From Chamaecyparis obtusa (lineage: Eukaryota > Streptophyta > Pinopsida > Cupressales > Cupressaceae): DNA of 64,000 nt. The stretch spans positions 294,501 to 358,500 of the forward strand of contig BSBK01002928.1 in NCBI GenBank assembly GCA_027943335.1. Reading direction: 5' to 3'. The notes beneath the pieces are model-generated. The model was given only the letters and a program-made list of their open reading frames with translations, was not told the DNA's origin and did not search any database. A program made the translations under genes and the position numbers. Below, piece by piece: positions 11,265-24,562 of the stretch (positions are counted from its first letter, which is position 1; each line of letters opens with the position of its first letter).

Positions 11265-11850
11265 CTGTACCCTCACAAACATCGGCATAGACTGGTTTTA
11301 CTAAGTTTCCTTTCTCTATTTTGAGGTTTCCTTTCTCTGCCGCAGGGGTACAGTCAGAGGTTTCATTGACAAAATGATCCTTCGAATGGTTACTATGAAT
11401 ATGAATGATTTGATATAGCATATTGCTCATTTTACTTGAAGTTTGGAATAGCTTGTGCAAGGGTGAAAGTAGTTTTGATCCTTTTGGTCGTGACTGTTCC
11501 TCTACACAATCAGGAAATGTAACTATCTAATGATTATATGTAATGTTGAATGGATTAAATGCTTTATTCTTGGTAGAAGTGAATGGAAGGAATAGTGTTG
11601 GTGTTAGGTTTCATTTATTATTGAGCTCAATGGTTTCCAAGATGTGTTGAGGAGTTTTCTCCTTGTTTAATGTTAATTGTTCCTGCACAATCCACTCATA
11701 CAATAGTGAAATGCTATGTGGAAGGGATGGTTGATAGTGTTCCTTGAGGGAAGGGGGAATGTGAAAGACTTGTTATCATTGTATTATGTATTTCCAATAT
11801 GTTTGGTTGCAGGGCAGACCGGGAGAATGAAGGATCACTCACCGATTGCA
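11265..11850 (+). repeat. direct repeat, first copy (second at 20965-21550)
   Basis: About 590 bp match closely between the two places, from CTCACAAACATCGGCATAGA through GGGCAGACCGGGAGAATGAA. ORFs in these blocks (11227-11460, 21242-21433) share no recognised domain with any protein family. Confidence 0.8.
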
Positions 11851-12710
11851 TGATAACTCGATTTTGAAGGGTCATTGGTTGAGGGGACAGTCAAGGTCCC
11901 GGTGATTGGGCCATTGGAGGACCCTATTTCTTTGTATTAATTGCTATTCAAATTAGATGCATGAATTTCTTGTGAACTAGCAGCTGCTATGTATCCTGCA
12001 ACTTCATCCGTAAATCTCCATATACTTCTCTACAGTTGTAAGCCACTTACAAATCAAAATAGAGAAACTAAATCAAAATCATTCTTTGTCCTATTTCCTT
12101 TTAACAAAGTCTCAACTATCAATGATACAATATACATTTGATGCCCTAAGCTATCAAATATACAAATGGTGCCTACCTAGAAGCTCACCAGGAGAATGAA
12201 GGATCACTCACTAATTGCATGATAGCCTGGTTTTGAAGGGTCACTAGTTGAGGGGACAGTCAAGGTCTGGATGATTGGGCCATTGGAGGACCCTAGTTCT
12301 TTGTATTAATTGCTATTCAAATTGGATGCATGGATTTATTGTGAATTATCGGCTGCTATGTATCCTGCAATTACATCCATAAATCTACATATACTTCTCT
12401 AGGGTTGTAAGCCACTTAGGGATCAAAATAGAGAAACTAAATAAAAATTGTTCTTTGTCCTATTTCATTTTAACAAAGTATCAACTATCAATGATACAAT
12501 ACATTTGATGCCCTAAGCTATCAATACAAATGGCACCTAGCTAGAAGCTCATGGGCTGTCCATTTGATAACCATAGTCAACATTTCAAAAAAATGGATAT
12601 CCTTGAGCACAAGCACCAATAACATCAAACAATGGAGTTAAAGCACGGGCCAGGGCATGACACCAATAGAATGCGGTCATTTCAGTGACAACAATTTACA
12701 ATCTGGTCCT
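11823..12710 (+). repeat. tandemly duplicated block of about 365 bp, first copy (second at 23248-24130)
   Basis: A unit starting GAGAATGAAGGATCACTCAC occurs at 11823 and 12192 here, and at 23248 and 23616 in the right part. The two tandem pairs together with their downstream flank (to about 12710 and 24130) form a direct repeat of about 900 bp. Confidence 0.8.
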
Positions 12711-12800
12711 TTGGCGTGTATTAAATAGAATAAAATTTTTAGCATATTATTATCATTCTATTTTTTTGTTGTAAACATGCCATCGATTCAGTTTTGTAAC

Positions 12801-14598
12801 TTCACTATTGTATGAGTGGATTGTGCAGGAAAAATTAACATTAAACAAGGAGCAAACTCCTCAACACATCTTGGAAATCATTGAATTCAATAATAAATGA
12901 AACCTAACACCAACACTATTCCATCCATAGTTGCAGGATACATAGCAGTCGATAATTCACAAGAAATCCATGCATCAAATTTTTATAAGGATATCCTACT
13001 AATCAATAGGAATTTTCTTGAGATGACCAATGATTATGCATTTTGATGGCAGTGTGCTAGTTCAAAAGGATAATATAAATTTGAAACAATTTTTTCTGAT
13101 TTTCTCAAACTATAAATGTGGTTAAAGGGAAAATATTATGTGGAAAACCCACAAACCAAGCTAGCAAATGATTGTACATCAAATTATTCCTATATTCATT
13201 CAAGTATTGCTATGCTTCAACTACATGACCTTTGAGCTTCATCTAGAGGAATGTGTAGCTTTAAGATAGAGTTACTTCTTGGGCCTTACAATAGGGTGGA
13301 ATATGATCAAGATTTGTTTAGGTTGTATCTTTGTTAGTCCCATTGTTAGGTTCTTATAGTTCATGGTTTGAATCTATTATGGTTGTGTAAGGGATTTGTA
13401 GATGCTTTTTCTAACATAATTATTGGACACCATGATTGGAAAAATTGGTTGTTAGCTATTGTACACATGAATCATATCTGTCAATGGTTCTTTGTGTTCA
13501 AGAATTCGTTGATCAATCTTTGAGATTTGTTGTCCCATCTTTAAAAGAGTGATAAAAGATATAGTGAGTGCTATCTTTTCCAAGTGTTTTGTGGGTGCCA
13601 TTATCTTCTAGGAGTAATTGCTGGAACCAAATTATGTTTTTTGCCTCTAGTAAACATTGCAGATACAACCATCTTCTTGGTGAAGGGTTTCTTCCATCCC
13701 CATGAGGCACTATTGCATGGTTTCCATTCCCTTGTAGTATACTAAACCTAATTTAATATAAGTGTGCACTATTTTGGGTTCCATAATTTATGGCCCCTAC
13801 ACTATGGTTGTTAGCCTAATTAAGAGAGGCCTACCTTTCCATATAATAAGAGGCCAACATGAAACAAACATCCAGATGTTAGGGGGTTGTTCCCTGTCCA
13901 TAATTTATTATTTAAGTGCTAAGTGATGATGGGTATATCGTGTAATTCATACCTAGTGTGTCTCTTTCTTTCTCTCCACATTTCACATTAGGAGTATATG
14001 TTATAAAATACTAATGAAATCAACTATAGGTCAAATCTAATCAAAATTGCAATATAAAGATTAAAATAGATCTTGAAGAAATATGGGAACCATTTTTGAC
14101 AGATATTGTACAAACAAAGAAAATACTCCAAAGAGGAAATGCTTCAATGTGGAACAATTGAAGGATAATATTTTACTTTTATATGCACATCTAAAATGTT
14201 TTTGATATATTTCTGAGATAACAAAACCATAGAAAGAATAGCGTATAGAAGAAAGTAAAGAATAATGACCATACTTTGAGATATTTTGGAAAATTAAAGG
14301 AAAGAATTCTTAGTGCGGTTATCATGCAATCACTGAGTGATCCTTCATTCCCCTCTTCCAGTGACCCTTCAAAACCAGGTTATCATGCAATCGGTGAGTG
14401 ATCCTTCATTCTCCTGGTCTGCCCTGCAACCAAACATATTGGAAATACACAATACAATGATAACAAGCCTTTCACAATCCCCCTTCCCTCAAGGAGAACT
14501 ATCAACCATCCCTTCCACATAGCATTGCACTGTTGTATGAGTGGATTGTGTAGGAATAGTTAACATCAAACAAGGAGCAAACTCCTCAACACATCTTT
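12801..14598 (+). repeat. left arm of the 1.8-kb inverted repeat inside the CACTA
   Basis: The arm is the reverse complement of 21338-23134 with scattered differences. Matching landmarks are TTCACTATTGTATGAGTGG at the outer end, the block around 13513-13710, and the inner end near 14598 (AACACATCTT). The arms enclose about 6.7 kb containing the antisense SET and transposase-like exons. No conserved gene is seen in the arm; the ORFs at 13513-13710 and 14337-14522 lack recognisable domains. Confidence 0.85.
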
Positions 14599-16979
14599 GT
14601 TGTAAACATGCCATTGGTTCAGTTTTGTAAATGTGTTTTTTGTGTTAAATGCATTTAAATGGAACATTAAACATAGTAATAATATGCTTAGTCTATTAGT
14701 AATTGCAGATTAAATGTGCATAACACATTTATCAGTTTAGCATGTTATTATAAGATACTAAAGAAGACCTGCTATTTGTCAGAGAAATCTTCACTGTCCC
14801 CCACAATGAAGACTATGAAGATTGACCTCCTACCCCACAACAAAGAACATTGTAATAAGAATAAGATAGTGCCAAGAAACATTTTCACAAATATGAAACG
14901 TGAGGAAAAGTAATAACATTAACAATGCTAAGATTCACAGCATTAAATTTCACCTGCCGATGAGTTTCTGTAGTGGGTTGCCCAGCATCAAAAATATGTT
15001 GAGTTGCATTTAAGCTGTAACTAAGAGTATCATGTAGAACAGACCCTAAACTTTGAAAGCATTCTCCAGCCTGGCAATTCAAAATTCAATCTAGGCAAGC
15101 ATCAGTAAGTGAAATAAATTATAGACATCAACATCAACATCATCATAATCATAATCATTAGACATAAATTATAGACATCAACATAATCATAATCATTTGG
15201 AGGGTATTCGTTTTGGTCCTTGGATAGTACTATGTTTCTTGAAAGTTCTTGTGATGCTTCTAAACTTTAAAGACATATTTTATGGCTTAATGATAATATA
15301 GATTAGTGTTTTGTTTTCTAATGGAATGTTGTTGATCATTCATGGTCTTGAAGAAACTTTTGATTGTTTTAATTCTCAAGTCTTGACGTTGTTTCTCAAT
15401 GTGATATAGACTGACCACAAGATGGTTCAGTTGGTCCTCTCTTTCTATTTAATTATTTGTCTTCTTCATGGTGTAAGTGTCAATATGTTATAATCCAACC
15501 AGCATGTCATACCCCCACTTCTGACAAACCTCACAGCATGCAAATCATAGCCAAAGACTTGGGTGATCAGCATACACAAACAACGATTACCCTTAGGAAA
15601 CAATGATCATTAATATTCATTAATGGTGGGTGGTGATTCTTTGGTAATAAAGGCATTGCCAACATTCATCATCTTAACCAAGTCATGGGTGGTGATCCTT
15701 GAATTTGGAGCGAGGAAGAAGGAAAATTGGAAAACAAAATATGGAATAATCAGGTTGGAATTGGAGAAGAATTTAGAAATAAACTTGAATTAGAAAAAAA
15801 CCAAGTTATCTAGTTCTTTGTTTGAGGCTGGGTTCCGATTCTACTTTTGTTCTCCTCTGGGTTTGACTTGGGTTCCTTTGGTAGGAACTTGGGTGCCTGG
15901 GCCAATCCTGGGTGCACCTGCAATATTATAAATATGATACATGAGGTATTTTATTCATAATTTTATAGGCTAACTCATTATTATGGTAACATGGGTATGA
16001 CCACACTCCATGCCTTATAATGGTACCCGACATGGACTGTGGTTCAAATGAAGTTGAACCAAATGTTGACCGTGATGGTGATGATCATGATGAAGATAAA
16101 TATGAATATTAAATCTAAAATATGGCTTGTAATTTGAATTTTCATTGTGAATGAAGAAACTATAGATTCAAGTTGACTCATTCTATGTTGTAGTATATTT
16201 GTTCCCTAGATCTACCATATTATATATGTGTAGCCTGTAAGGGACATCTTCTGCTCATCCATGTATCATAGCTCGGTGAGAGTTCTTAGGAGAAAGACAA
16301 GATGTCAGTGGGAGATGGAGAAACCAATATCAGAACACCACTTGAAGCTTTGCAATGTTGAGAGTGGGATAAAAGCTACACTTGAGACCCTATATAAGGA
16401 ACAAACTTATTGAGCTTCACTTTGTTTCGAGAATAGTTTTATATTCTGTACTAAATAAGGCCAACCATGTGAAGGTGGAAGCTCATTTGGCCCCACCCCC
16501 CCCCCCCCCCCCACCCCCCCCCCCCCGCCCCCCAACATCACTCTAAATTCCCCGTTAACATCTAACATTCATTCATTATTTCATCCATTAATAAAATTCA
16601 TCTAACATCTAAAGTTCATCTAATAAAATTCATCTAACATTCATCTAAAGTTCATCTAATAAAATTCATCTAACATTCTAAAGTTCATCTAACATCTAAC
16701 ATTCATTCACACATTAATAAAATGTGACATTCATTAATTATCACACGATAACATTCATTAACACATTATAAAATTTATGAACATTCACTACCACATAATT
16801 AAATTCATTGGCATATAAAAATTAGTCATTATCAATTAAAGTGCATAGATGACAATCATTTTTTTTTTCTTTTGATTTCTAGTTTTTAAGATGTAATTGT
16901 TAAGATGAGTATCGATATTATCATCATGATCATCTACCCTCTCATTAGATCTCAATGCACACCTAGTTCTCTGTTGATG
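14599..16979. other. CACTA interior without a recognised gene
   Basis: AT-rich sequence with short unsupported ORFs. The end of a reading frame at 16020-16112 reads MVPDMDCGSNEVEPNVDRDG and ends in an acidic DEDKYEY stop, resembling the acidic C-termini of transposases, but it is too short to assign. 16405-16490 repeats 9025-9115. 16560-16800 is built of irregular repeats of ATTCATCTAACATT-type units. Confidence 0.5.
16491..16533 (+). repeat. poly(C) tract
   Basis: 43 bases of C interrupted by two A and one G. Its exact length is likely unreliable because such tracts are hard to sequence and assemble. Confidence 0.9.
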
Positions 16980-18733
16980 CAAAGGGGGGTCATCTGCAAT
17001 AACATATAAAAGGGTTAAATTAAAAACATTTTATTATAATTAAAAACATTTTAAACATTTTAAAGTATTTCAGTACTTTATAGGCCATAATCGTATAGCT
17101 CTTTACTTGATCTAGTCACATCATCAACATCGAGGTCAACTTGTCTGGCATCAGCCTCAACCTCAACATGCTCATTAACAACAGCCTCTACACTCTCTAC
17201 AGCTGCAATACAAATTGTTACATTAATCCAAACACCAATTGCAATTAAATTTGTATTACTACACCAATCAATTTAAGATGTTTACTTTTATTACTGTGAT
17301 GCACATCCTCATTGTCATCAACACCCACAGGTTGTGTACGACAAGAATCGGCAGGCTGCATTTCAATTTCATACGCATTCATGTTATCATTGTTTTCTTA
17401 CTTAAAACAAATTTACTCACTTTATGTTGGAACTTAACATCAAATAAACTAATTGGTAAATAATTAAATTTGAAATATCATCTATTTAGCTTACTTACCC
17501 CGACGGATCCATCAGTAGAACCTTGTGCACTTCTTATTCTTTCTGCCATGGCTTTATAGCCTTGTTGGAAGCCAATTCTCTTGTCCTCTTCTGTGAGACT
17601 TATATTGAACTCCACGCCCTACATTTTTGCTTGGTATCGTCAAATTTTATTTTATTGTTTCATCAAAACAAAAAAAGATTTCAAATTATAAATAAATATT
17701 TAAAGATCAAAGAATCATTTTCAGTGTTAAAAGCCATGTAAAGATTGTATTTTTCCAACACTTACAACTCGTGCAGCAAGTTTCGAATAACCACCAGAGC
17801 CTAGCTTGTGTTACCCGTGCTTTTGCAATCTTGCCTTTGTTTCCTTTAATGTGTCAAGAAATCTATGAAGAGATTGAAATATGTTAGTTCATATAAATAT
17901 GAAGAGTATTTAGTACACAATTACATTCTTAATAGTATCACATACCTTCTTCTGTTCTCTGGTGGTGTATTTCCTTTTTTTACTTCAGTTTTCTCATTCG
18001 CATCCAGAATAATAGATTTCCACTCTAAATTAGGAATGCAAGGGGGGCGCTGGTAATGTGGGTTTTTGGTTAATGTACACTTGTACTGGTCCCTAATATA
18101 CCTCAAACATATCCTGGCTCTTTGAAGGAGCTTACCCTTCTCAAATGCACGAGGTCCAAAAAAGTTTGTCATACTCTCTATGAGATCATCCTTTAACTTT
18201 TGATTTTGGGTTTTCCACCTTTTAAGAAAGAAAACAGTGTTAGATTAAAAAATGGATGTAATGATAACTATCCTAGCAATGATATGAAATCAAAATAGTG
18301 GATTGGGGTTTTAGTTCAGATATGATGTTTCACCCTGTACAGATGGTGGGCCCGAATATCTGCAAACACTCATCATTAAGTTTACTATAAAAAACATCAT
18401 TCCCTACAAAATAATCATGGGATCATTAGTCGAAGGATATAATAGTATAAAATAAGAACACATTAGATGCAAGCTTCTCATATTGAATGCAAGGTGTAAT
18501 TAACATACGATTGTATAGTAAGAGAAGGTCCAATCTTTAAAGTACCTAGAAGTTTTTCTATTTTCAAGGGAAGTCCTTCTTCTTTGGACACAAGTAATAT
18601 GCAATCCGTCACAGTTCCCGTACTAGCAATACTAGTACATCCAGGAAAATCACCATCAAGTGTTGCATCCCCTATTGCATAAATTGAATCCATTATGAAA
18701 TGGCCCTAAGAAAGAACACTTCAAGGGAAATAA

Positions 18734-18764
<31 letters not shown>

Positions 18765-19600
18765 ATGATAGAGAAAATAAAATACATGTACGAGTAGGTG
18801 GTGCCATGGCATTTGTGACCATGCTCTGTGTTGCCGACATTGCAGGATGTGATACATCTAAGCCTGCCATCGTATGAGGTGGCAATAGTAAATGATCATT
18901 GACATGTGCTGAAGAATAAGATTGTTAGAGCATAATAAAACTAGTGATTAGCATGGACAATATTGTTAGAGAGTAAAAAAAATATAGTCCAACATGCGTT
19001 CTACCTGAACCTGCTGTAGTACCCTCATCATGGCCGCAAGGATCAAAATTACGCAAAAAAAGTTGTAAAAGCAACAAATCCACTTATTTTTTAATGACAC
19101 AAAAGACTACTATAACATAAAAACTATTATTGAACTTTTGTTATAATTAAAAATTACATTAATACTTACTCAGTAATTTTGAGATAGGTGCATCAGTTTA
19201 GTTGCCCTCTTTTGTGACTCAAGAGTCGGAGGGAATATAGATGCCAATTCAGCCAATCTATTTCCAATTTTGTGGAGGCATTTTTTAATTGCAGAGGCCG
19301 GCTCATCACAAGCACCAAAATCAACAACTAGGTCCTTGTCAAAGGACTCCTCTTCAGGGACTGCGGGTTCCTTTCCCTTTCTCTACTGACCACCTACCTG
19401 TGACAACAATATTACTAACACTATTAGAATTAATTTGAAACAATGATGAAAAGAATATAATAAAAAACTTTATTTAACATTTTGCTTCTATCTAATTTGT
19501 AGTTCAATAACAAAGAGGTTTACTTGTTAGGAAGAAGTGCATGCACGATCATCATTATCCCCACTACGTGGTTGCTCCATATTGTGGTCTTGTGTTATTA
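16980..19600 (-). pseudogene. antisense multi-exon gene resembling a plant En/Spm accessory transposase (Transposase_24-like)
   Basis: Minus-strand coding segments are separated by plausible GT...AG introns. Near 19560 there is MEQPRSGDNDDRACTSS. At 19170-19390 there is PASAIKKCLHKIGNRLAELA, ending in a stop. Further segments lie near 19010-19060 and 18780-18905. At 18500-18700 there is MDSIYAIGDATLDGDFPGC, with donor GTATGT after LTIQS. At 17945-18230 there is LQRARICLRYIRDQYKCTLT. At 17765-17870 there is HKLGSGGYSKLAARVV, and at 17510-17640 EEDKRIGFQQGYKAMAER. The order of basic helical region, K-x-H-x-x-GSGGY motif and coiled-coil-like tail resembles the plant Ptta/En/Spm Transposase_24 family. 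Two or three in-frame stops suggest decay. Family assignment is tentative and exon borders are by eye. Confidence 0.5.
18733..18759 (+). repeat. (CA)n microsatellite
   Basis: Uninterrupted AC repeats followed by a short TATA run, inside an intron of the antisense gene. Confidence 0.9.
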
Positions 19601-19742
19601 TTTAAAGTTAACCAATAATTAGAAAGGACTACATTAATAAATTTCATTAGAAGATGATGATGGAGATGAGGTGGATGGTGAGGAGACTCTCTAAATGTGG
19701 TTGGCAAAAAAACTCAATTATTTAATAGTACATAGTATGTAC

Positions 19743-20612
19743 CTGCACCCTAATGATAGTGACATCATTTGTATCTATGCGATTCAAATTGTAATCAATA
19801 AGCAACTCTTCCCCTACACTTATTGATTTTATTGCACATACAAATACATGATTTCCCTCATGCGCCTCAAATATGCAATTGGGTTGCTTAATAGTTGATA
19901 GAGGTCGCATGCTATTTATAAAACCTACAATATTCCCAGATGCTTTTGGCCTTCCGTCAATGTATATAGCCACTCTTTTACTTTTCTCATTATCTTTTTG
20001 TTGAATATAATTTGCCGAGAGTGCATACCTATGCATACATTTTTTATATTGAATAATTCGCATCCAACTTTTGTAATTGTAACAAGGTCCAACATACTCC
20101 ATCAATTCAACAACTTTGTTGTAAGAGACTTTTATGCCATCCATGGAAAATAAGCCCAAACCATGTATTGACGATGGTGCAATACAATATATCTTGCCTT
20201 TAACACTAAAATCAGTGTTTATTGGAGGAAGTTCCTTGGGGACCCATTGTTTTCATAGATTTTGGTACCTAGAGGGCACCTCAATGTCACCTTTTCTCTC
20301 ATCATCATAAGAACATGACCCCCCTTGAGCAAGGAAAAATTTCATGCGTCTATTGAATTTTCTTCTAGTCTTTTGACCTCTAGTTGATCTTCCTAATTCA
20401 GACATACTAAATGACTCACTTTCTTCGCTCGAGGAAGACACATCTGACAAATACCTATTTGCTACTACCTGCACTCCATCAAATGAGAGAGATAGCAAGT
20501 AATGCGAGATATTTTGCAAAATGTGAAATACATTAATCTCTATAGGGTGTATTGACTTATACCTGTCGATCCATGAGACTGTGTGGGATGCTTGTGAAAG
20601 GAGTTCGGGTAC
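19743..20612 (-). pseudogene. SET-domain (histone lysine methyltransferase-like) gene inside the CACTA
   Basis: Two exons on the minus strand join in phase: 20612-20563 (containing a Met in SLMDRQ; donor CAG|GTATAAG) and 20468-19743 (acceptor TGCAG|GTAGTAG; donor GCAG|GTACAT). Exon 2 starts VVANRYLSDVSSSSEESES and continues with a basic stretch (TRRKFNRRMKFF). It has one TGA at 20253-20255, then a SET domain over roughly residues 80-230. Motifs are SSIHGLGLFS (GxG strand), VVELMEYVG, GNIVGFINSM, QPNCIFE and SVGEELLIDYNL. Known SET enzymes methylate lysines with S-adenosylmethionine. Here the usual NHSC signature is replaced by a longer NSM...PNC segment, and the TGA would truncate the protein, so activity is doubtful. 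It lies directly upstream of the transposase-like exons in the same orientation and could be their first ORF or a captured host gene. Confidence 0.7.
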
Positions 20613-21337
20613 CTACATATGTAATTCAATTATCTAATGTTAGCTAAAAAACTCATGATACATATTGTGAGTTTGAAGAGAGTTCGTGCCATGTGTGATA
20701 GAACCTACTTTATCTAATATGGTGCATTGTTAAACAAATTAAGGGTAGAGTAGTTATTACTTAGTTTTTTATGGGGGACAATGAAGATATGTCTGACAAA
20801 TAGCAGGTCTTCTTTAGTATTTCATGAATTTTTACCACATATACTGTTTCAAGCCTTTGAGTCTTGGAGAAGAAGAATGGTGTAAGTTGAATAGATCAGA
20901 GTGAATGGGGTGTTGAAACATGGTGAATAGACCATGATGAGATGATACTTGATGTCGTGACTAAGTTTCCCTCACAAACATCGGCATAGACTAGTTTTAC
21001 TAAGTTTCATTTCTCTATTTTGAGGTTTCCTTTCTCTACCGCAGGGGTACAGTCAGAGGGTTCATTGAAAAAATGATCCTTCAAATGGTTACTATGAATA
21101 TGAATGATTTGATATAGCATATTACTCATTTTACTTGAATTTTGGAATAGCTTGTGCAAGGGTGAAAGTATTTTTGATCGTTTTGGTCATGACTGTTCCT
21201 CTACACAGTTAGGAAATGTAACTGTCTAATGATTATATGTAATGTTGAATGGATTAAATGTTTTATTCTTGGTAGAAGTGAATGGAAGGAATAGTGTTGG
21301 TGTTAGGTTTCATTTATTATTGAATTCAATGGTTTCC
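20613..21337. other. CACTA interior, 5' flank of the SET-like gene
   Basis: No gene is seen. An exon further upstream on the minus strand is possible because exon 1 of the SET gene opens at an acceptor site (ACATATGTAG|GT). 20965-21337 belongs to the direct repeat shared with 11265-11850. Confidence 0.5.
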
Positions 21338-23134
21338 AAGATGTGTCGAGGAGTTTTCTCCTTGTTTAATGTTAACTGTTCTTGCACAATCCACTCATAC
21401 AATAGTGAAATGCTATGTGGAAGGGATGGTTGATAGTGTTCCTTGAGGGAAGGGGGATTTTGAAGGACTTGTTATCATTGTATTGTGTATTTCCAATATG
21501 TTTGGATGCAGGGCAGACCGGGAGAATGAAGGATCACTCATTGATTGCATGATAACCCGGTTTTGAAGGGTCATCGGAAGAGGGGAATGAAGGATCACTC
21601 AGTGATTGCATGATAACCCCACCAAGCATTATTTCCTTTAATTTTCCATAATATCTCAAAGTATGATCATTATTCTTTACTTTCTTCTATATGCTATTCT
21701 TTCTATGGTTTTGTTATCTCAGAAATATATCAAAAACATTTTAGATGTGCATATAAAAGTAAAATATTGTCCTTCAATTTTTCCACATTGAAGCATTTCC
21801 TCTTTGGAGTATTCTCTTTGTTTGTACAATATCTGTCAAAAATGGTTCCCATATTTCTTCAAGATCTATTTTAATCTTTATATTGCAATTTTGATTAGAT
21901 TTGACCTATAGTTGATTTCATTAGTATTTTATAACATATACTCCTAATGTGAAATGTGGAGAGAAAGAAAGAGACACACTAGGTATGAATTACACGATAT
22001 ACCCATCATCACTTAGCACTTAAATAATAAATTATGGATAGGGAACAACCCCCTTACCTCTAGATGTTTGTTTCGTGTTGGCCTCTTATTATATGCAAAG
22101 GTAGGCCTCTCTTAATTAGGCTAACAACCATAGTGTAGGGGCCATAAATTATGGAACCCAAAATAGTGCACACTTGTATTAAATTAGGTTCAGTAAACTA
22201 CAAGGGAATGGAAACCATGCAATAGTGCCTCATGGGGATGGAAGAAACCCTTCACCAAGAAGATGGTTGTGTCTGCAATATTTACTAGAGGCAAAGAACA
22301 TAATTTGGTTCTAGTAATTACTCCTAGAAGATAATGGCACCCACAAAACACTTGGAAAAGATAGCACTCACTATATCTTTTATCACTCTTTTAAAGCTGG
22401 GACAATAAATCTCAAAGATTGATCAACGAATTCTTGAACACAAAGAACCATTAACAGATATGATTCATGTGTACAATAGCCAACAACCAGTTGTTCCAAT
22501 CATGGTGTCCAATAATTATGTTAGAAAAAGCATCTACAAATCCCTTACACAATTATAATAGATTCAAACCATGAACTATAAGAACCTAACAATGGGACTA
22601 ACAAAGATACAGCCTAAACAAATCTTGATCATATTCCACCCTATTGTAAGGCCCAAGAAGTAACTCTATCTTAAAGCTACACATTCCTCTAGATGAAGCT
22701 CAAAGGTCAGGTAGCTGAAGCATAGCAATACTTGAATGAATATAGGAATAATTTGATGTGCAATCATTTGCTAGCTTGGTTTGTGGGTTTTCCACATAAT
22801 ATTTTCCCTTTAACCACATTTATAGTTTGAGAAAATCAGAAAAAATTGTTTCAGATTTATATTATCCTTTTGAACTAGCACACTGCCATCAAAATGCATA
22901 ATCATTGGTCATCTCAAGAAAATTCCTATTGATTAGTAGGATATCCTTATAAAAATTTGATGCATGAATTTCTTGTGAATTATCGACTGCTATGTATCCT
23001 GCAACTATGGAAGGAATAGTGTTGGTGTTAGGTTTCATTTATTATTGAATTCAGTGGTTTCCAAGATGTGTTGAGGAGTTTGCTCCTTGTTTAATGTTAA
23101 CTATTCCTCCATAATCCACTCATAAAATAGTGAA
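21338..23134 (-). repeat. right arm of the 1.8-kb inverted repeat inside the CACTA
   Basis: Inverse of 12801-14598. The inner end begins CAAGATGTGTCGAGGAG and the outer end is CACTCATAAAATAGTGAA. A segment common to both arms (near 14400-14560 and 21387-21545) also occurs at 11687-11850 and 23113-23270, so one module is present four times. Confidence 0.85.
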
Positions 23135-24562
23135 ATGCTATGTGGAAGGGATGGTTGATAGTGTTCCTTGAGGGAAGGGGGATTGTGAAAGACTTGTTAT
23201 CATTGTATTATGTATTTCCAATATGTTTGGATGCAGGGCAGACTAGGAGAATGAAGGATCACTCACTGATTGCATGATAACCCAGTTTTGAAGGGTCACT
23301 GGTTGAGGGGACAGTCAAGGTCCGGATGATTGCGCCATTGGAGGACCCTACTTCTTTGTAGTAATTGCTATTCAAATTGGATGCATGGATTTCTTGTAAA
23401 TTATCAGCTGCTATGTATCCTGCAACTTCATCCATAAATCTCCATATATTTCTCTAGGGTTGTAAGCCACTTAGGGATCAAAATACAAAGACTAAATCAA
23501 AATCGTTCTTTGTCCTATTTCCTTTTAACAAAGTCTCAATTGTCAATGATACAATATACATTTGATGCCCTAAGCTATCAAATATACAAATGGCACCTAC
23601 CTAGAAGCTTACCAGGAGAATGAAGGATCACTCACTAATTGCATGATAACCCAGTTTTGAAGGGTCACTGGTTGAGGGGACAGTCAAGGTCTAGATGATT
23701 GGGCCATTGGAGGACCCTAGTTCTTTGTATTAATTGCTATTCAAATTGGATGCATGGATTTATTATGAATTATCGGCTGCTATGTATCGTGCAACTGCAT
23801 CCATAAATTTGCATATACTTCTCTAGGGTTGTAAGCCACTTAGGGATCAAAATAGAGAAACTAAATAAAAATCATTCTTTGTGCTATTTCCTTTTAACAA
23901 AGTATCAACTATCAATGATACAATACATTTGATGCCCTAAGCTATCAATACAAATGGCGCCTAGCTAGAAGCTCACGGGCTGTCCATTTGATAACCATAG
24001 TCAACATTTCAAAAAAATGGATATCCTTGAGCACAAGCACCAATAACATCAAATAATGGAGTTAAAGCACGGGCTAGGGCAGGACACCAGTAGAATGCGA
24101 TCATTTCAGTGACAAAAATTTACAATGGTGTCATTAAACATATATGCCAGTAATATCAACAAATGTGAATCCAAACATTTGAATACATTGAAACGATATC
24201 CTTGAGCACAAGCACCAATAACATCAAATAATAGAGATAAAGCACTGGGTACGACACGACACTAGTAGAATGTAGTCATTTCAGAGAGCATTCATGATCA
24301 AATAAAATGAAATGCATTTGAATATGATGCCAGAGGCTCAAAAGATGAAGAAATCACATACCTTCTCCCGCGCTCAGCTTTTGCTTCTTTTCTCCCGCTC
24401 CCTCTATCCAATCAAAATAAAAATGATGAGGCCATTTCACTTTTTAAAAAAATTTAATTCCGATGGTCAATTAAACACCCATCGGAATACCGACATCATC
24501 GGGGCCTATTACAAAAAAAAACACCAAATTCGTAATAAAAAGTTACCCGTCAGAAACTTTTG
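23135..24562. repeat. right flank of the CACTA: second copies of internal repeats
   Basis: Contains the second tandem pair (23248 and 23616), the copy of 12548-12706 at 23975-24125, and the inverse of 10583-10930 at 24180-24440. The ORF 24312-24596 runs through the terminal repeat and is not a gene. Confidence 0.75.
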
